DNA from: an uncultured Flavobacteriales bacterium
Lineage (GTDB): Bacteria > Bacteroidota > Bacteroidia > Flavobacteriales_D > Sanyastnellaceae
DNA length: 9,412 nt
Assembly (NCBI GenBank): GCA_937897625.1
Contig: CALCNZ010000138.1
Coordinates: 1-9,412 of the forward strand
Direction: 5' to 3'
Made by a program: the position numbers and the translations under genes. A model generated the notes under the pieces. It ran no database searches, was not told where the DNA came from, and was given only the letters and a program-made list of their open reading frames with translations. This document shows positions 1-6,561 of the stretch, piece by piece; positions within the stretch are counted from its first letter, which is position 1; each line of letters starts with the position of its first letter.

Positions 1-1
1 C

Positions 2-424
2 TTTTTGGCTGAATTAATTCTCGATTTGAAATTAGACGCAGACGGTCCTGTAACCGATCATTGCGGAAGTTGCACGGCTTGTATTGATGCTTGTCCGACA
101 GGGGCTATTGTCGGAGATAAAATTGTAGATGGAAGTAAATGCATTTCGTATTTCACCATTGAATTGAAAGAAAATGTTCCGAATGAATGGAACGAGAAGC
201 TTGACGGTTGGGCTTTTGGATGCGATGTTTGTCAGGATGTTTGTCCTTGGAATCGCTTCTCTATTCAACACAACGAACCTCGCTTTTTTTCAAGTCCAGA
301 GCGATTGAATTTTTCCAAAAACGAATGGAAGGAAATGACTGAAGAAACCTTTCATGCCGTATTCGGAAAGACACCGCTTATGCGAGCGGGGCTTCAGCAT
401 ATTCAATCGAGTATAATCGATTAA
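2..424 (+). CDS. queG: Epoxyqueuosine reductase QueG, 3' part (5' end outside window)
   Basis: QueG is an iron-sulfur and cobalamin enzyme that reduces epoxyqueuosine to queuosine in the wobble position of certain tRNAs, in the cytoplasm. The 140 visible codons hold the two-cluster ferredoxin-like part. The first Cys set is C21, C24, C27 and C31 (HCGSCTACIDACP), followed by the family hallmark KCISY around C47 and the second set C74, C77 and C81 (GCDVCQDVCPWN). The catalytic cobalamin-binding N-terminal half is missing because the window starts inside the gene. The frame is open to the left edge and already reads FLAEL, so the TTG at position 5 is not the start. The protein stops soon after the FHAVFGKTPLMR segment, so it is the short form without the C-terminal HEAT-like repeats of the E. 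coli enzyme. It is the only plus-strand gene and converges on folC, sharing TTAA with its stop. The family assignment is very secure. Confidence 0.95.
   Translation, partial: FLAELILDLKLDADGPVTDHCGSCTACIDACPTGAIVGDKIVDGSKCISYFTIELKENVPNEWNEKLDGWAFGCDVCQDVCPWNRFSIQHNEPRFFSSPERLNFSKNEWKEMTEETFHAVFGKTPLMRAGLQHIQSSIID
405..422. repeat. Short inverted repeat over the queG/folC convergent stops
   Basis: AATCGA (405-410) and TCGATT (417-422) are exact inverted copies around a 6-base spacer, sitting on the last codons of queG and the stop of folC. AATCGA also recurs directly at 415-420. There is no run of T on either side on either strand, so it does not look like a classical intrinsic terminator. 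It may be a chance product of AT-rich coding sequence, or a weak hairpin at the meeting point of two transcripts. Confidence 0.3.
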
Positions 425-1644
425 TCTTCTTCAGGAAGTATTTCAGCAACAGTGAAAATGGATCCAGTTACAATAACAAGATCTCCTTCATTACTATTCT
501 CTTGAGCTGCTTTCAAACCCGAATGAACGTTCGGGTAGCACATTCCCTTCAACATAAAATTTAAAGCCTTTGCTTGAAGCTCTTCTTTTGGAAGCGCTCG
601 AGGAATATCGGCTTGGACGAAGTAGTATTCTGCTTCTTTCGGTAAGAGCGACAAGACTTGTGAGTGGTCTTTGTCGTTCACCATTCCAATAACGAGATGA
701 AGATTGTTGTACTTGAGAGCCTTTATTTTTTCAACCAAAAAAGCAATGCCTTCTTCGTTGTGCGCCACTTCAGCAACGGTTAATGGGTTGTTTCCGATCA
801 CCTGCCAACGTCCCATGAGATGGGTGTTTTCAATGACTTTAGAAAATCCATTATGGATTTGTTCTTCCGAAATTTTCCAATTTAATTTTTGAAGTTCTCT
901 GATAATTCCGAAAGAAGTACGTTCGTTGAAGAGTTGGTAGCTCCCTTCTAATGCGGATTTCGGCGCTTCTAAAATTGTGCTGTCGATGATATTTGAATCT
1001 TTAGCGAGAGCAATATTTTCAATTTCAATCTTTGCCTCAATTGGCAATTCTCCGAGAACGACAGGGATGCTTTGTTTGATGATTCCACCTTTTTCTCTAG
1101 CAATAAGTTCATGCGTATCGCCAAGAAATTGTGTGTGATCTTTGCTAATTGAAGTAATAGCCGTGACGATTGGCTTAACAATGTTCGTACTGTCGAGTCT
1201 TCCGCCCATACCCACTTCAATAATGGCAATATCCACTTCTTGTTCTGCGAAGTAATGAAAGGCGAGGGCAGTGGTTATTTCGAAGAAGGAAGGATCAATG
1301 CTTTTCCAACTTTCTTTTGATTTCGCTACAAATTCAGCAACGAATGTTTTCTCTATTTTCTTTCCGTTCACACGAATGCGCTCACGGTAGTCTTTGAGGT
1401 GAGGTGAGGTGAAGAGTCCTACTTTGTATCCGGCTTCCATTAAAACGGACGCAGTGAGGTGTGAGGTAGATCCTTTTCCGTTTGAACCAGCAATGTGAAC
1501 GACAGGAAATTTGAGATGCGGATTTCCAAGGTCTGCACTCAATTGTGAAATGTTTCCAATGTCTGGTTTATAAGCAGCAGCGCCTATGCGATGAAACATA
1601 GGCAGCTGCGAAAAAAGATATGCTACTGCTTCTTCGTAAGTCAC
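421..1644 (-). CDS. folC: Bifunctional folylpolyglutamate synthase / dihydrofolate synthase FolC
   Basis: This Mur-ligase-family enzyme adds glutamate to dihydropteroate (making dihydrofolate) and then further glutamates to reduced folates, using ATP in the cytoplasm. The 407 residues match the usual FolC length. Visible motifs are the P-loop GSNGKGST (53-60), TSPHL (79-83) with YRERIRVNG, the metal and substrate region EVGMGGRLDSTN (143-154), SISKDHTQFLG (165-175) with H170, EKGGIIK (184-190, Lys185 being the usual carbamylated lysine), GRWQ (278-281) opening the C-terminal domain, AHN (294-296) and VTGS (392-395). The residue before VAHN is Glu where Asp is usual. The start is GTG; the N-terminus (YLFSQLPMFHRIGAAAYK) matches Bacteroidota homologues, so this start fits. 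It lies 4 bases after the TonB-like gene and has no visible Shine-Dalgarno sequence, so it is probably translated as the last gene of the exbB-exbD-tonB unit. Whether it has both activities cannot be told from sequence alone. Confidence 0.95.
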   Translation of the reverse strand: MTYEEAVAYLFSQLPMFHRIGAAAYKPDIGNISQLSADLGNPHLKFPVVHIAGSNGKGSTSHLTASVLMEAGYKVGLFTSPHLKDYRERIRVNGKKIEKTFVAEFVAKSKESWKSIDPSFFEITTALAFHYFAEQEVDIAIIEVGMGGRLDSTNIVKPIVTAITSISKDHTQFLGDTHELIAREKGGIIKQSIPVVLGELPIEAKIEIENIALAKDSNIIDSTILEAPKSALEGSYQLFNERTSFGIIRELQKLNWKISEEQIHNGFSKVIENTHLMGRWQVIGNNPLTVAEVAHNEEGIAFLVEKIKALKYNNLHLVIGMVNDKDHSQVLSLLPKEAEYYFVQADIPRALPKEELQAKALNFMLKGMCYPNVHSGLKAAQENSNEGDLVIVTGSIFTVAEILPEED

Positions 1645-1648
1645 GAGA

Positions 1649-2422
1649 TTATTTTACAGACAGAACAATAGTAATTGTGCCTGTTTGAGGCTTCGAACTA
1701 TTTGAGCTAGTGAAAGTACATTTGCGAGCGGCTTCTAGAGCTAATCCGTGATTGTAAGGCACATCGGTAGTGATGTTTGAATTTGCCACATTAGCGCTAG
1801 TGACCTTCCCGTTTTTGTCAACCATTATACTAACCACAACTGTACCGTTTGCCGTTGGTTTTTTATTTGTAACAGGTGGCGAATTCATATCTCTTCCACC
1901 TAAAGCCCAACCTGAACCTTGACCAAAGCCAGGGAAATTACCTTTTCCAGGACCATTTGCACCGCCGTCACCACCGTCAGTTCCTCCACCAGTTCCACCA
2001 GTTCCCCCGCCTGTACTCGCATCGTTTCCGCCACCACCGTTTAGTCCGTTTAACATGTTGTCTAACGCAGAAGGTTGCGGTTTGGTTTGAGCGGTTTGGG
2101 TGTTATCTGTAGAAGGCTTATTCTGATGCTCAACGGGAGTTTTGCTTTCTGAAATGGTAGGTGCTGATATATCTGCACCCACATAACTTTCGGGCATAGG
2201 CGCAAAAGCAATTTCCACGGGAACTATTGCCCCGCCTGCTTCTCCTTCAGCTGCACCTTGTCCTTCACCAACGGGGTTTCCGCCTCCGCCGCCACCGGGC
2301 TCTTCTTCTTTTTTTACTGGAGGAGCCGATGCGAGCAAAAGAAAAACAAGCAGTAAAATGAGCAGGTGAGCGCCTCCACTAGCCGCTGCACCAATAATTT
2401 TATTTTTCTTTTCTTCGGTCAT
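1649..2422 (-). CDS. TonB-like energy transducer with glycine-rich linker
   Basis: This is probably the periplasm-spanning partner of the ExbB-ExbD motor, passing proton-motive energy to outer-membrane transporters or other envelope proteins. The 257 residues divide into a short cytoplasmic N-terminus with basic residues (1-10), one membrane helix (about 11-33), a low-complexity linker with Gly runs (43-48 and about 126-172) and Pro/Thr/Gln stretches, and a C-terminal domain (about 190-257). That domain begins GTVVVSIMVDKNGKVTSA and ends TGTITIVLSVK, the pattern of TonB/TolA C-terminal domains of Bacteroidota. It is preceded by GWALGGRDMNSPP, a segment common just ahead of this domain. The linker is Gly-rich and not the Pro-Lys/Glu-rich type of E. 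coli TonB, and the classical YP motif is absent, so a TolA-like role is possible. The ATG overlaps the exbD stop (TAATG), which implies coupled translation. The family is fairly sure; the exact client is unknown. Confidence 0.8.
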   Translation of the reverse strand: MTEEKKNKIIGAAASGGAHLLILLLVFLLLASAPPVKKEEEPGGGGGGNPVGEGQGAAEGEAGGAIVPVEIAFAPMPESYVGADISAPTISESKTPVEHQNKPSTDNTQTAQTKPQPSALDNMLNGLNGGGGNDASTGGGTGGTGGGTDGGDGGANGPGKGNFPGFGQGSGWALGGRDMNSPPVTNKKPTANGTVVVSIMVDKNGKVTSANVANSNITTDVPYNHGLALEAARKCTFTSSNSSKPQTGTITIVLSVK

Positions 2423-2820
2423 TAGTTTGCTTTTTCAGTTGCTATGAAGGGCGTTCCTCCGATGGCTTGAATGCCTGAAAATATTTCAATGGTTTCACCG
2501 GTTGGAACCGAACGGTCAACGCGCAACAAGACGCGTTTGTCTTCAGATGCATTCAGTTGTTCTTGAAGTTGATTCAAGATAATTGCTTTTTCAGACGGAC
2601 TGCCGTTTAGGCTGTACGCCATGTCTTTTGTGATGGTCACTGAAATTCCTGCTGGATTTTCTTTTCCATTTCCTGCTTGTGGTTTGTCGATTTGTGCAGA
2701 CAATTCTTGCACAGCACCCGCACTAGCGATGATGAAAAAGATAAGCAACATGAAGATGATGTCAGAGAGTGTGGACATGCCAGACTCTATATGCACTTTG
2801 TGTTTTCTTCCGAAGTTCAT
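2422..2820 (-). CDS. exbD: Biopolymer transport protein ExbD (TolR family)
   Basis: ExbD is the proton-conducting subunit that sits in the pore of the ExbB pentamer and moves the TonB-like protein. The 132 residues show a short basic N-terminus, one membrane helix (about 17-36, MSTLSDIIFMLLIFFIIAS) and a periplasmic domain. Asp20 at the start of the helix is the expected protonatable aspartate of the family. The periplasmic part has the expected VLLRVDRSVPTGETIEIFSGI block (97-117). The gene starts 11 bases after exbB and overlaps the next ATG by one base. It is preceded by a perfect AGGAGG, unlike its neighbours. TolR would look almost the same; the genomic pairing with a TonB-like gene favours ExbD, but the Tol/Ton split is blurred in this phylum. 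Confidence 0.9.
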   Translation of the reverse strand: MNFGRKHKVHIESGMSTLSDIIFMLLIFFIIASAGAVQELSAQIDKPQAGNGKENPAGISVTITKDMAYSLNGSPSEKAIILNQLQEQLNASEDKRVLLRVDRSVPTGETIEIFSGIQAIGGTPFIATEKAN

Positions 2821-2824
2821 GGTG

Positions 2825-2830
2825 CCTCCT
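2825..2830 (-). promoter_or_regulatory. Strong Shine-Dalgarno site for exbD
   Basis: On the minus strand AGGAGG lies 4 bases before the exbD ATG (AGGAGGCACCATG), inside the 11-base exbB/exbD gap. It is the only consensus Shine-Dalgarno I can see ahead of any gene here. Bacteroidota generally make little use of such sites, so this may raise ExbD output relative to ExbB or simply ensure re-initiation after the exbB stop. Confidence 0.7.
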
Positions 2831-2831
2831 A

Positions 2832-3500
2832 TTAGTTCATGGGTTCATCAAGAATGTCTACGAACTCAACAGCGTGAGATTCCATGGTGTTCACCAAGCG
2901 TCCGATGCGTGTTACAAGCGTGTTGTAAGCCACGTAAGCCAACATACCCACAACCAATCCGGCAGCAGAGGAGATCATCTTAATGTAAAGACCTTGCGAT
3001 ACAACGCCAATTTCAATCTTACCTACGTTAGAGATGTCGTGGAAGATGGTGATTACACCGATAACAGTTCCTAAGAATCCGAACATGGGTGCGATAGAGG
3101 CAATGATTGCAAGAATGGAAGTGTTCTTTTCCAAGTTTGAAATCTCTAGTTTTCCAGAATTTTCAACTGCACCTTTAATGTCTTCCAACGGCTTGCCAAT
3201 GCGCGCAATTCCTTTTCCGATCATGCGTGCAACAGGAGTGTTTGTAGTCACGCACAAGTTTTTTGCAGCGTCTAATTTCCCTTGATTGATGTACTGCTTA
3301 ATGTTCATCATGAAGTTCGAATCTTCTTTGTTCGCCTTCGCAACAGTTAACCATCTTTCAACGAAGATGTAAATAGTTATTACGCTCATGATTAAAAGCG
3401 GAATGTAGATGTACCAACCTTTTAGAACTAAATCTGTGATTGATAGTTTTTCTGAACTTGCAGCAGCAGGTGCTTGAAGAAATAAAATAGCTGACTCCAT
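2832..3500 (-). CDS. exbB: MotA/TolQ/ExbB proton channel family protein
   Basis: ExbB forms the pentameric inner-membrane ring around ExbD and uses the proton gradient to drive the TonB-like protein. With the start at the ATG of MESAILFLQAP the protein has 222 residues, a normal length. It has three membrane segments: about 29-49 (ending FVERW, Glu48), about 127-152 (containing APMFGFLGTVIGV, the family signature) and about 171-195 (LYIKMISSAAGLVVGMLAYVAYN). The large cytoplasmic loop lies between the first two. In the third helix, Ser-Ser stands where E. coli ExbB has threonines. The frame is open 54 codons further upstream, but that part is basic, not family-like and overlaps dnaE2, so the shorter start is chosen. 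It heads the exbB-exbD-tonB-folC run and is separated from dnaE2 by 110 bases, where its promoter may lie. Confidence 0.92.
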   Translation of the reverse strand: MESAILFLQAPAAASSEKLSITDLVLKGWYIYIPLLIMSVITIYIFVERWLTVAKANKEDSNFMMNIKQYINQGKLDAAKNLCVTTNTPVARMIGKGIARIGKPLEDIKGAVENSGKLEISNLEKNTSILAIIASIAPMFGFLGTVIGVITIFHDISNVGKIEIGVVSQGLYIKMISSAAGLVVGMLAYVAYNTLVTRIGRLVNTMESHAVEFVDILDEPMN

Positions 3501-3610
3501 AATTTTTCGAATCTGTGTGTTTATTGTAACGCTCAAATTTGGAAAGAATTGCCTTTGTTTTTTTTGAAGGCTTTTGGAGTTATTCAGAAGTCGTGGTTGA
3601 TAGAACTTAT
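3501..3610 (-). promoter_or_regulatory. Intergenic leader of exbB, possible promoter region
   Basis: This 110-base gap between the dnaE2 stop and the exbB start is the longest gene-free stretch in the window and the only evident room for a promoter serving exbB-exbD-tonB-folC. On the minus strand CAAATTTG (3534-3541) matches five of the six fixed positions of the Bacteroidota -7 element TAnnTTTG, but no convincing -33 TTTG lies about 20 bases upstream. A run of eight A sits inside a weak GCCTT/AAGGC hairpin (about 3551-3571). No Shine-Dalgarno is visible. The promoter idea rests mainly on position. Confidence 0.3.
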
Positions 3611-6559
3611 TTAAATGTATCTCGGATCTTTTTTGTACGGAATTTTTTCGAGTTCGGTGCACTCGATGGAATAGGCGCCGAACTCTTCCAACACGGTTCC
3701 AGTGATTTTATAAATCCCTCTGCCTCTGAAGTTGCCGAACGATGAGCTGTTTGGAAAGTGCACGGTGTCGAAGAACTGAAGGTCTTTGTCTAAGAAAGTT
3801 CCGAATCCCATGAGCTCGCCTTTGTTGGTTTTCGTTTTTTTTACATTCACCAGATATCCAGTTACAGTAATTTTTTCGTTTAGGTTGAAAGGAAGTTGCG
3901 AAGCAACTTCCGTAACGGTTAATGTTTCTGCTGCTAATTCGAAAGGAGAACAAAGTGGAAATCCAATGAGTTCCATTTCATCGAACGCTGTCTCTAACCA
4001 ATCGTCTTGAAACTTTGGAAGCGTTAAATCTTCTTCTGGTTCTTCGAAAAGCGAAAGCCCCATTTCAGGTTTGTCTGGATTGCCGTGGAAGTGCGTTTCC
4101 CACAACAAATCTTTTTTCGGCTTGTTGAATTTTCTGCAAGCACCAATGCGAATGAGCAGACTCATTTGCTCAACGGAAACATGCGCCTTGTCCATGAGCT
4201 GCGCAATGCTGCGAATGCCTTCGTTCTGGCGGAGTTTAAGAATGCGAACAATGGTATTCGTTTCCAAACTTTTTATTAATCCGAATCCAAGAATAATTTC
4301 ATTGCCATGCAAAACGCAGGTAGCGTCGCTCTCCCAAATGCAGGGCGCTGAAATTTTTGCTCCATGCCTCATCGCTTCGAGCACATAGATTTCAGTATCG
4401 TAAAATCCTCCGAAATGATTCAACGTAGCTGTCATGTATTCAATGGGGTAGTAGGCCTTCAGAAATAAACTCTGATAACTTTCAACGGCGTAACTCGCAC
4501 TGTGTCCTTTCGCAAAGGCATATCCAGCAAAGCTTTCAATCTGTCTCCAAATTTCTGCGACGTCGTTGAAGTCATTTCCTTTCGAAAGTGCCTTTTCGAA
4601 AAACGATGCTTTCGTGCGTTCAAATTCTTCACGTCCACGAAACTTTCCGCTCATTCCTCTTCGAAGCACATCGGCTTCAGCGAGCGTGAGTCCACCGAAA
4701 TAGTGCCCCACTTTAATTACGTCTTCCTGATACACCATAACTCCGTAAGTCTCTGGCATGATGGCGAGCAATTGCGGATGCGCGCGCTCTCTGGCTTTCG
4801 GATCGCGGTGTCTGTGAATGAACTCTTTCATCATACCGCTGCTGCTCACACCCGGACGAATGACCGAACTTGCTGCGACCAATCCCAAGTAGTCGTCTAC
4901 TTGCAATTTCGTGAGAAGCATGCGCATGGCAGGAGATTCAACATAGAAGCAACCAATGGCTTTCGCATTGCGCAAAAGATCTTTGATGCGCTCGTCGGTT
5001 TTCAATGGAGCAACATTATGTAGATCGATTTCTCTTCTTGGATATTTTTCCTTCACCAACTGAACAGCTTCTTTGATTTTCGCTAATCCACGTTGAGAAA
5101 GAATATCGAATTTGTGAAGTCCAATGTCTTCCGCAACCACCATGTCGAACATCACAGTCGGATGTCCTTTCGGAGGAAGGAACGTTGCGGAGTAATTGTG
5201 AATGGGTTCATTCGAAATTAAAATTCCACACGAGTGGATACTTAGGCTGTTAGGAAAGTCTTGCAGGAACGATGCGTAGCGCATAACGTTCTGCTGATTT
5301 TTATCGAGTGCATTCGGATTGAATTTTCCGCTGCTTAACAACTCTATTTCTTCAACTGGAAGTCCGAATACTTTTCCCAATTCGCGAACAACCGCGCGGT
5401 ATTGAAAGGTGTTGTACGCTCCGAGCAAGGCAACATTCTGATAACGTTCGAAAATATATTCTGTAATTTCTTCGCGATCTGTCCATGAAAAATCAATGTC
5501 GAAATCGGGCGGGTTTTGTCGGTAGAGATTAATGAATCGTTCGAAGTACAAATCCAATTCAATCGGATCTACATCTGTAATTCGAAGGAGGTAGGCAATA
5601 ACGCTGTTTGCTCCGCTTCCTCTTCCCACATAATAAAACCCTTTGTTTCTTGCGAACTGTGTAATGTCCCAATTGATGAGGAAATAGGAAACGAAATTTT
5701 TCTGCTCAATAATTTCTAACTCCTTTTGAATACGTTCTTCAATAACCGAACGATTGTTCGGTTCGTTCCCGTAGCGATATTCAAGTCCTTCACTCGTGAG
5801 CTGTTTTAAAAGCTTCATGTCTTCCTCAAGACTGCCTGTGAAAGTTCCCTGGTTCTTCGACTTCGAGTGATCAATGACTTCGTTCCACATCCATTCGTTT
5901 CCGAATTTCAAGGTTTTGTCGAACAAGTCTGGCGCGCCTTCGAAAGTGCTTTTGAATTCTTCTTTCGAAAGGAATGTGTCTCTGCGTTTCCCTTGATCTG
6001 CGGGTTGAAGACGACTGAGCAATATGTTTTGTTCAATGCAGCGAAGCAATTGATGCATGTTAAAATGACGTTGCGATTGAAACGTGGAAGTGTGAAAAGC
6101 AAGCGCTTTGCTGCGTTGCTTGTTCCATTCACTTCGTTCGAAAATGGGTAAGTCGTTCGACTGAATTCCAATGAATTCATTTTCGCTGAGTACAAACGAT
6201 TCGCGTTTGAAATTTTCAAACGGATAAATGGTCGCGCAATGTTTCCATTGTGGTGCGCGGGCTTCAAAATCTTCTTTACGATGTAAGTGTTCAGAAAGAA
6301 AATTTGCCAATTCATTCACACCTGCAGTATTTCTAGCGTAGGCGACAAACACTTGTTGTGCGCCGTTCCGAAAGTCAATTCCCCAAAGGGGATTCACCTT
6401 ATTTTTTTTTGTGAGTCGAAGAAAATCGTGAAGGGTAGTGGTCGAATTTATTTCAGTTAACGAAACAAATTCCGATTCATTTTGCAGGCCAATTTCAACA
6501 ATGTTTTCTACGGTGAAAATTCCATAGCGAAGGCTGTAATACGAATGAGTGTTCAGCAC
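3611..6559 (-). CDS. dnaE2: Error-prone DNA polymerase III alpha subunit, DnaE2-type (C-family)
   Basis: This is a C-family DNA polymerase of the accessory, damage-tolerance type, not the main replicase, which is longer (E. coli DnaE is about 1160 residues; this is 982). Order: N-terminal PHP domain (about 1-200); palm with GRGSGANS (312-319), catalytic PDFDIDF (351-357, Asp354 and Asp356) and KFDIL (483-487, Asp485); IRPGVSSSGMM (568-578); YGVMVYQEDV (605-614); LRRGMSGK (632-639); GYAFAKGHSASYA (679-691); a helix-hairpin-helix-like part (about 755-810); a GLSLF peptide (834-838) at the place of the clamp-binding motif; and an OB-fold (about 896-975). The PHP metal motif is degraded (NTH where active forms have HxH), so proofreading by this domain is unlikely. 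All three polymerase aspartates are present, so the enzyme should be active. It starts at GTG two bases after the SRAP stop; an ATT overlapping that stop is an alternative start. No ImuA or ImuB gene is in the window. Confidence 0.92.
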   Translation of the reverse strand: MLNTHSYYSLRYGIFTVENIVEIGLQNESEFVSLTEINSTTTLHDFLRLTKKNKVNPLWGIDFRNGAQQVFVAYARNTAGVNELANFLSEHLHRKEDFEARAPQWKHCATIYPFENFKRESFVLSENEFIGIQSNDLPIFERSEWNKQRSKALAFHTSTFQSQRHFNMHQLLRCIEQNILLSRLQPADQGKRRDTFLSKEEFKSTFEGAPDLFDKTLKFGNEWMWNEVIDHSKSKNQGTFTGSLEEDMKLLKQLTSEGLEYRYGNEPNNRSVIEERIQKELEIIEQKNFVSYFLINWDITQFARNKGFYYVGRGSGANSVIAYLLRITDVDPIELDLYFERFINLYRQNPPDFDIDFSWTDREEITEYIFERYQNVALLGAYNTFQYRAVVRELGKVFGLPVEEIELLSSGKFNPNALDKNQQNVMRYASFLQDFPNSLSIHSCGILISNEPIHNYSATFLPPKGHPTVMFDMVVAEDIGLHKFDILSQRGLAKIKEAVQLVKEKYPRREIDLHNVAPLKTDERIKDLLRNAKAIGCFYVESPAMRMLLTKLQVDDYLGLVAASSVIRPGVSSSGMMKEFIHRHRDPKARERAHPQLLAIMPETYGVMVYQEDVIKVGHYFGGLTLAEADVLRRGMSGKFRGREEFERTKASFFEKALSKGNDFNDVAEIWRQIESFAGYAFAKGHSASYAVESYQSLFLKAYYPIEYMTATLNHFGGFYDTEIYVLEAMRHGAKISAPCIWESDATCVLHGNEIILGFGLIKSLETNTIVRILKLRQNEGIRSIAQLMDKAHVSVEQMSLLIRIGACRKFNKPKKDLLWETHFHGNPDKPEMGLSLFEEPEEDLTLPKFQDDWLETAFDEMELIGFPLCSPFELAAETLTVTEVASQLPFNLNEKITVTGYLVNVKKTKTNKGELMGFGTFLDKDLQFFDTVHFPNSSSFGNFRGRGIYKITGTVLEEFGAYSIECTELEKIPYKKDPRYI

Positions 6560-6561
6560 AA

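Noticed and set aside
5..7. TTG as a start codon for a complete short ferredoxin-like protein
   Set aside because: The frame is open to the left edge and the residues before it fit QueG; the domain is the middle of a known enzyme, so the gene is truncated by the window.
374..389. CCGCT/AGCGG hairpin near the end of queG as a terminator
   Set aside because: A 5-base stem inside coding sequence, more than 30 bases before the stop, with no T run after it.
2621..3074. Plus-strand open frames opposite exbD and exbB
   Set aside because: They lie over conserved membrane-protein genes, have no motif and no plausible start context.
3551..3571. GCCTT/AAGGC hairpin after dnaE2 as an intrinsic terminator
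   Set aside because: The stem is only about 5 bases and the A/T run lies in the loop, not after the stem in the direction of transcription.
3501..3662. A 54-codon N-terminal extension of exbB starting at MHRTRKNSV
   Set aside because: The extension is basic, not membrane-like, not typical of ExbB and runs into the end of dnaE2. The ATG at 3500 gives a normal-length protein.
4502..5023. Long plus-strand open frame (173 codons) opposite dnaE2
   Set aside because: The opposite strand codes a fully conserved polymerase here, and the plus-strand translation shows no recognisable motif; it is a shadow frame.
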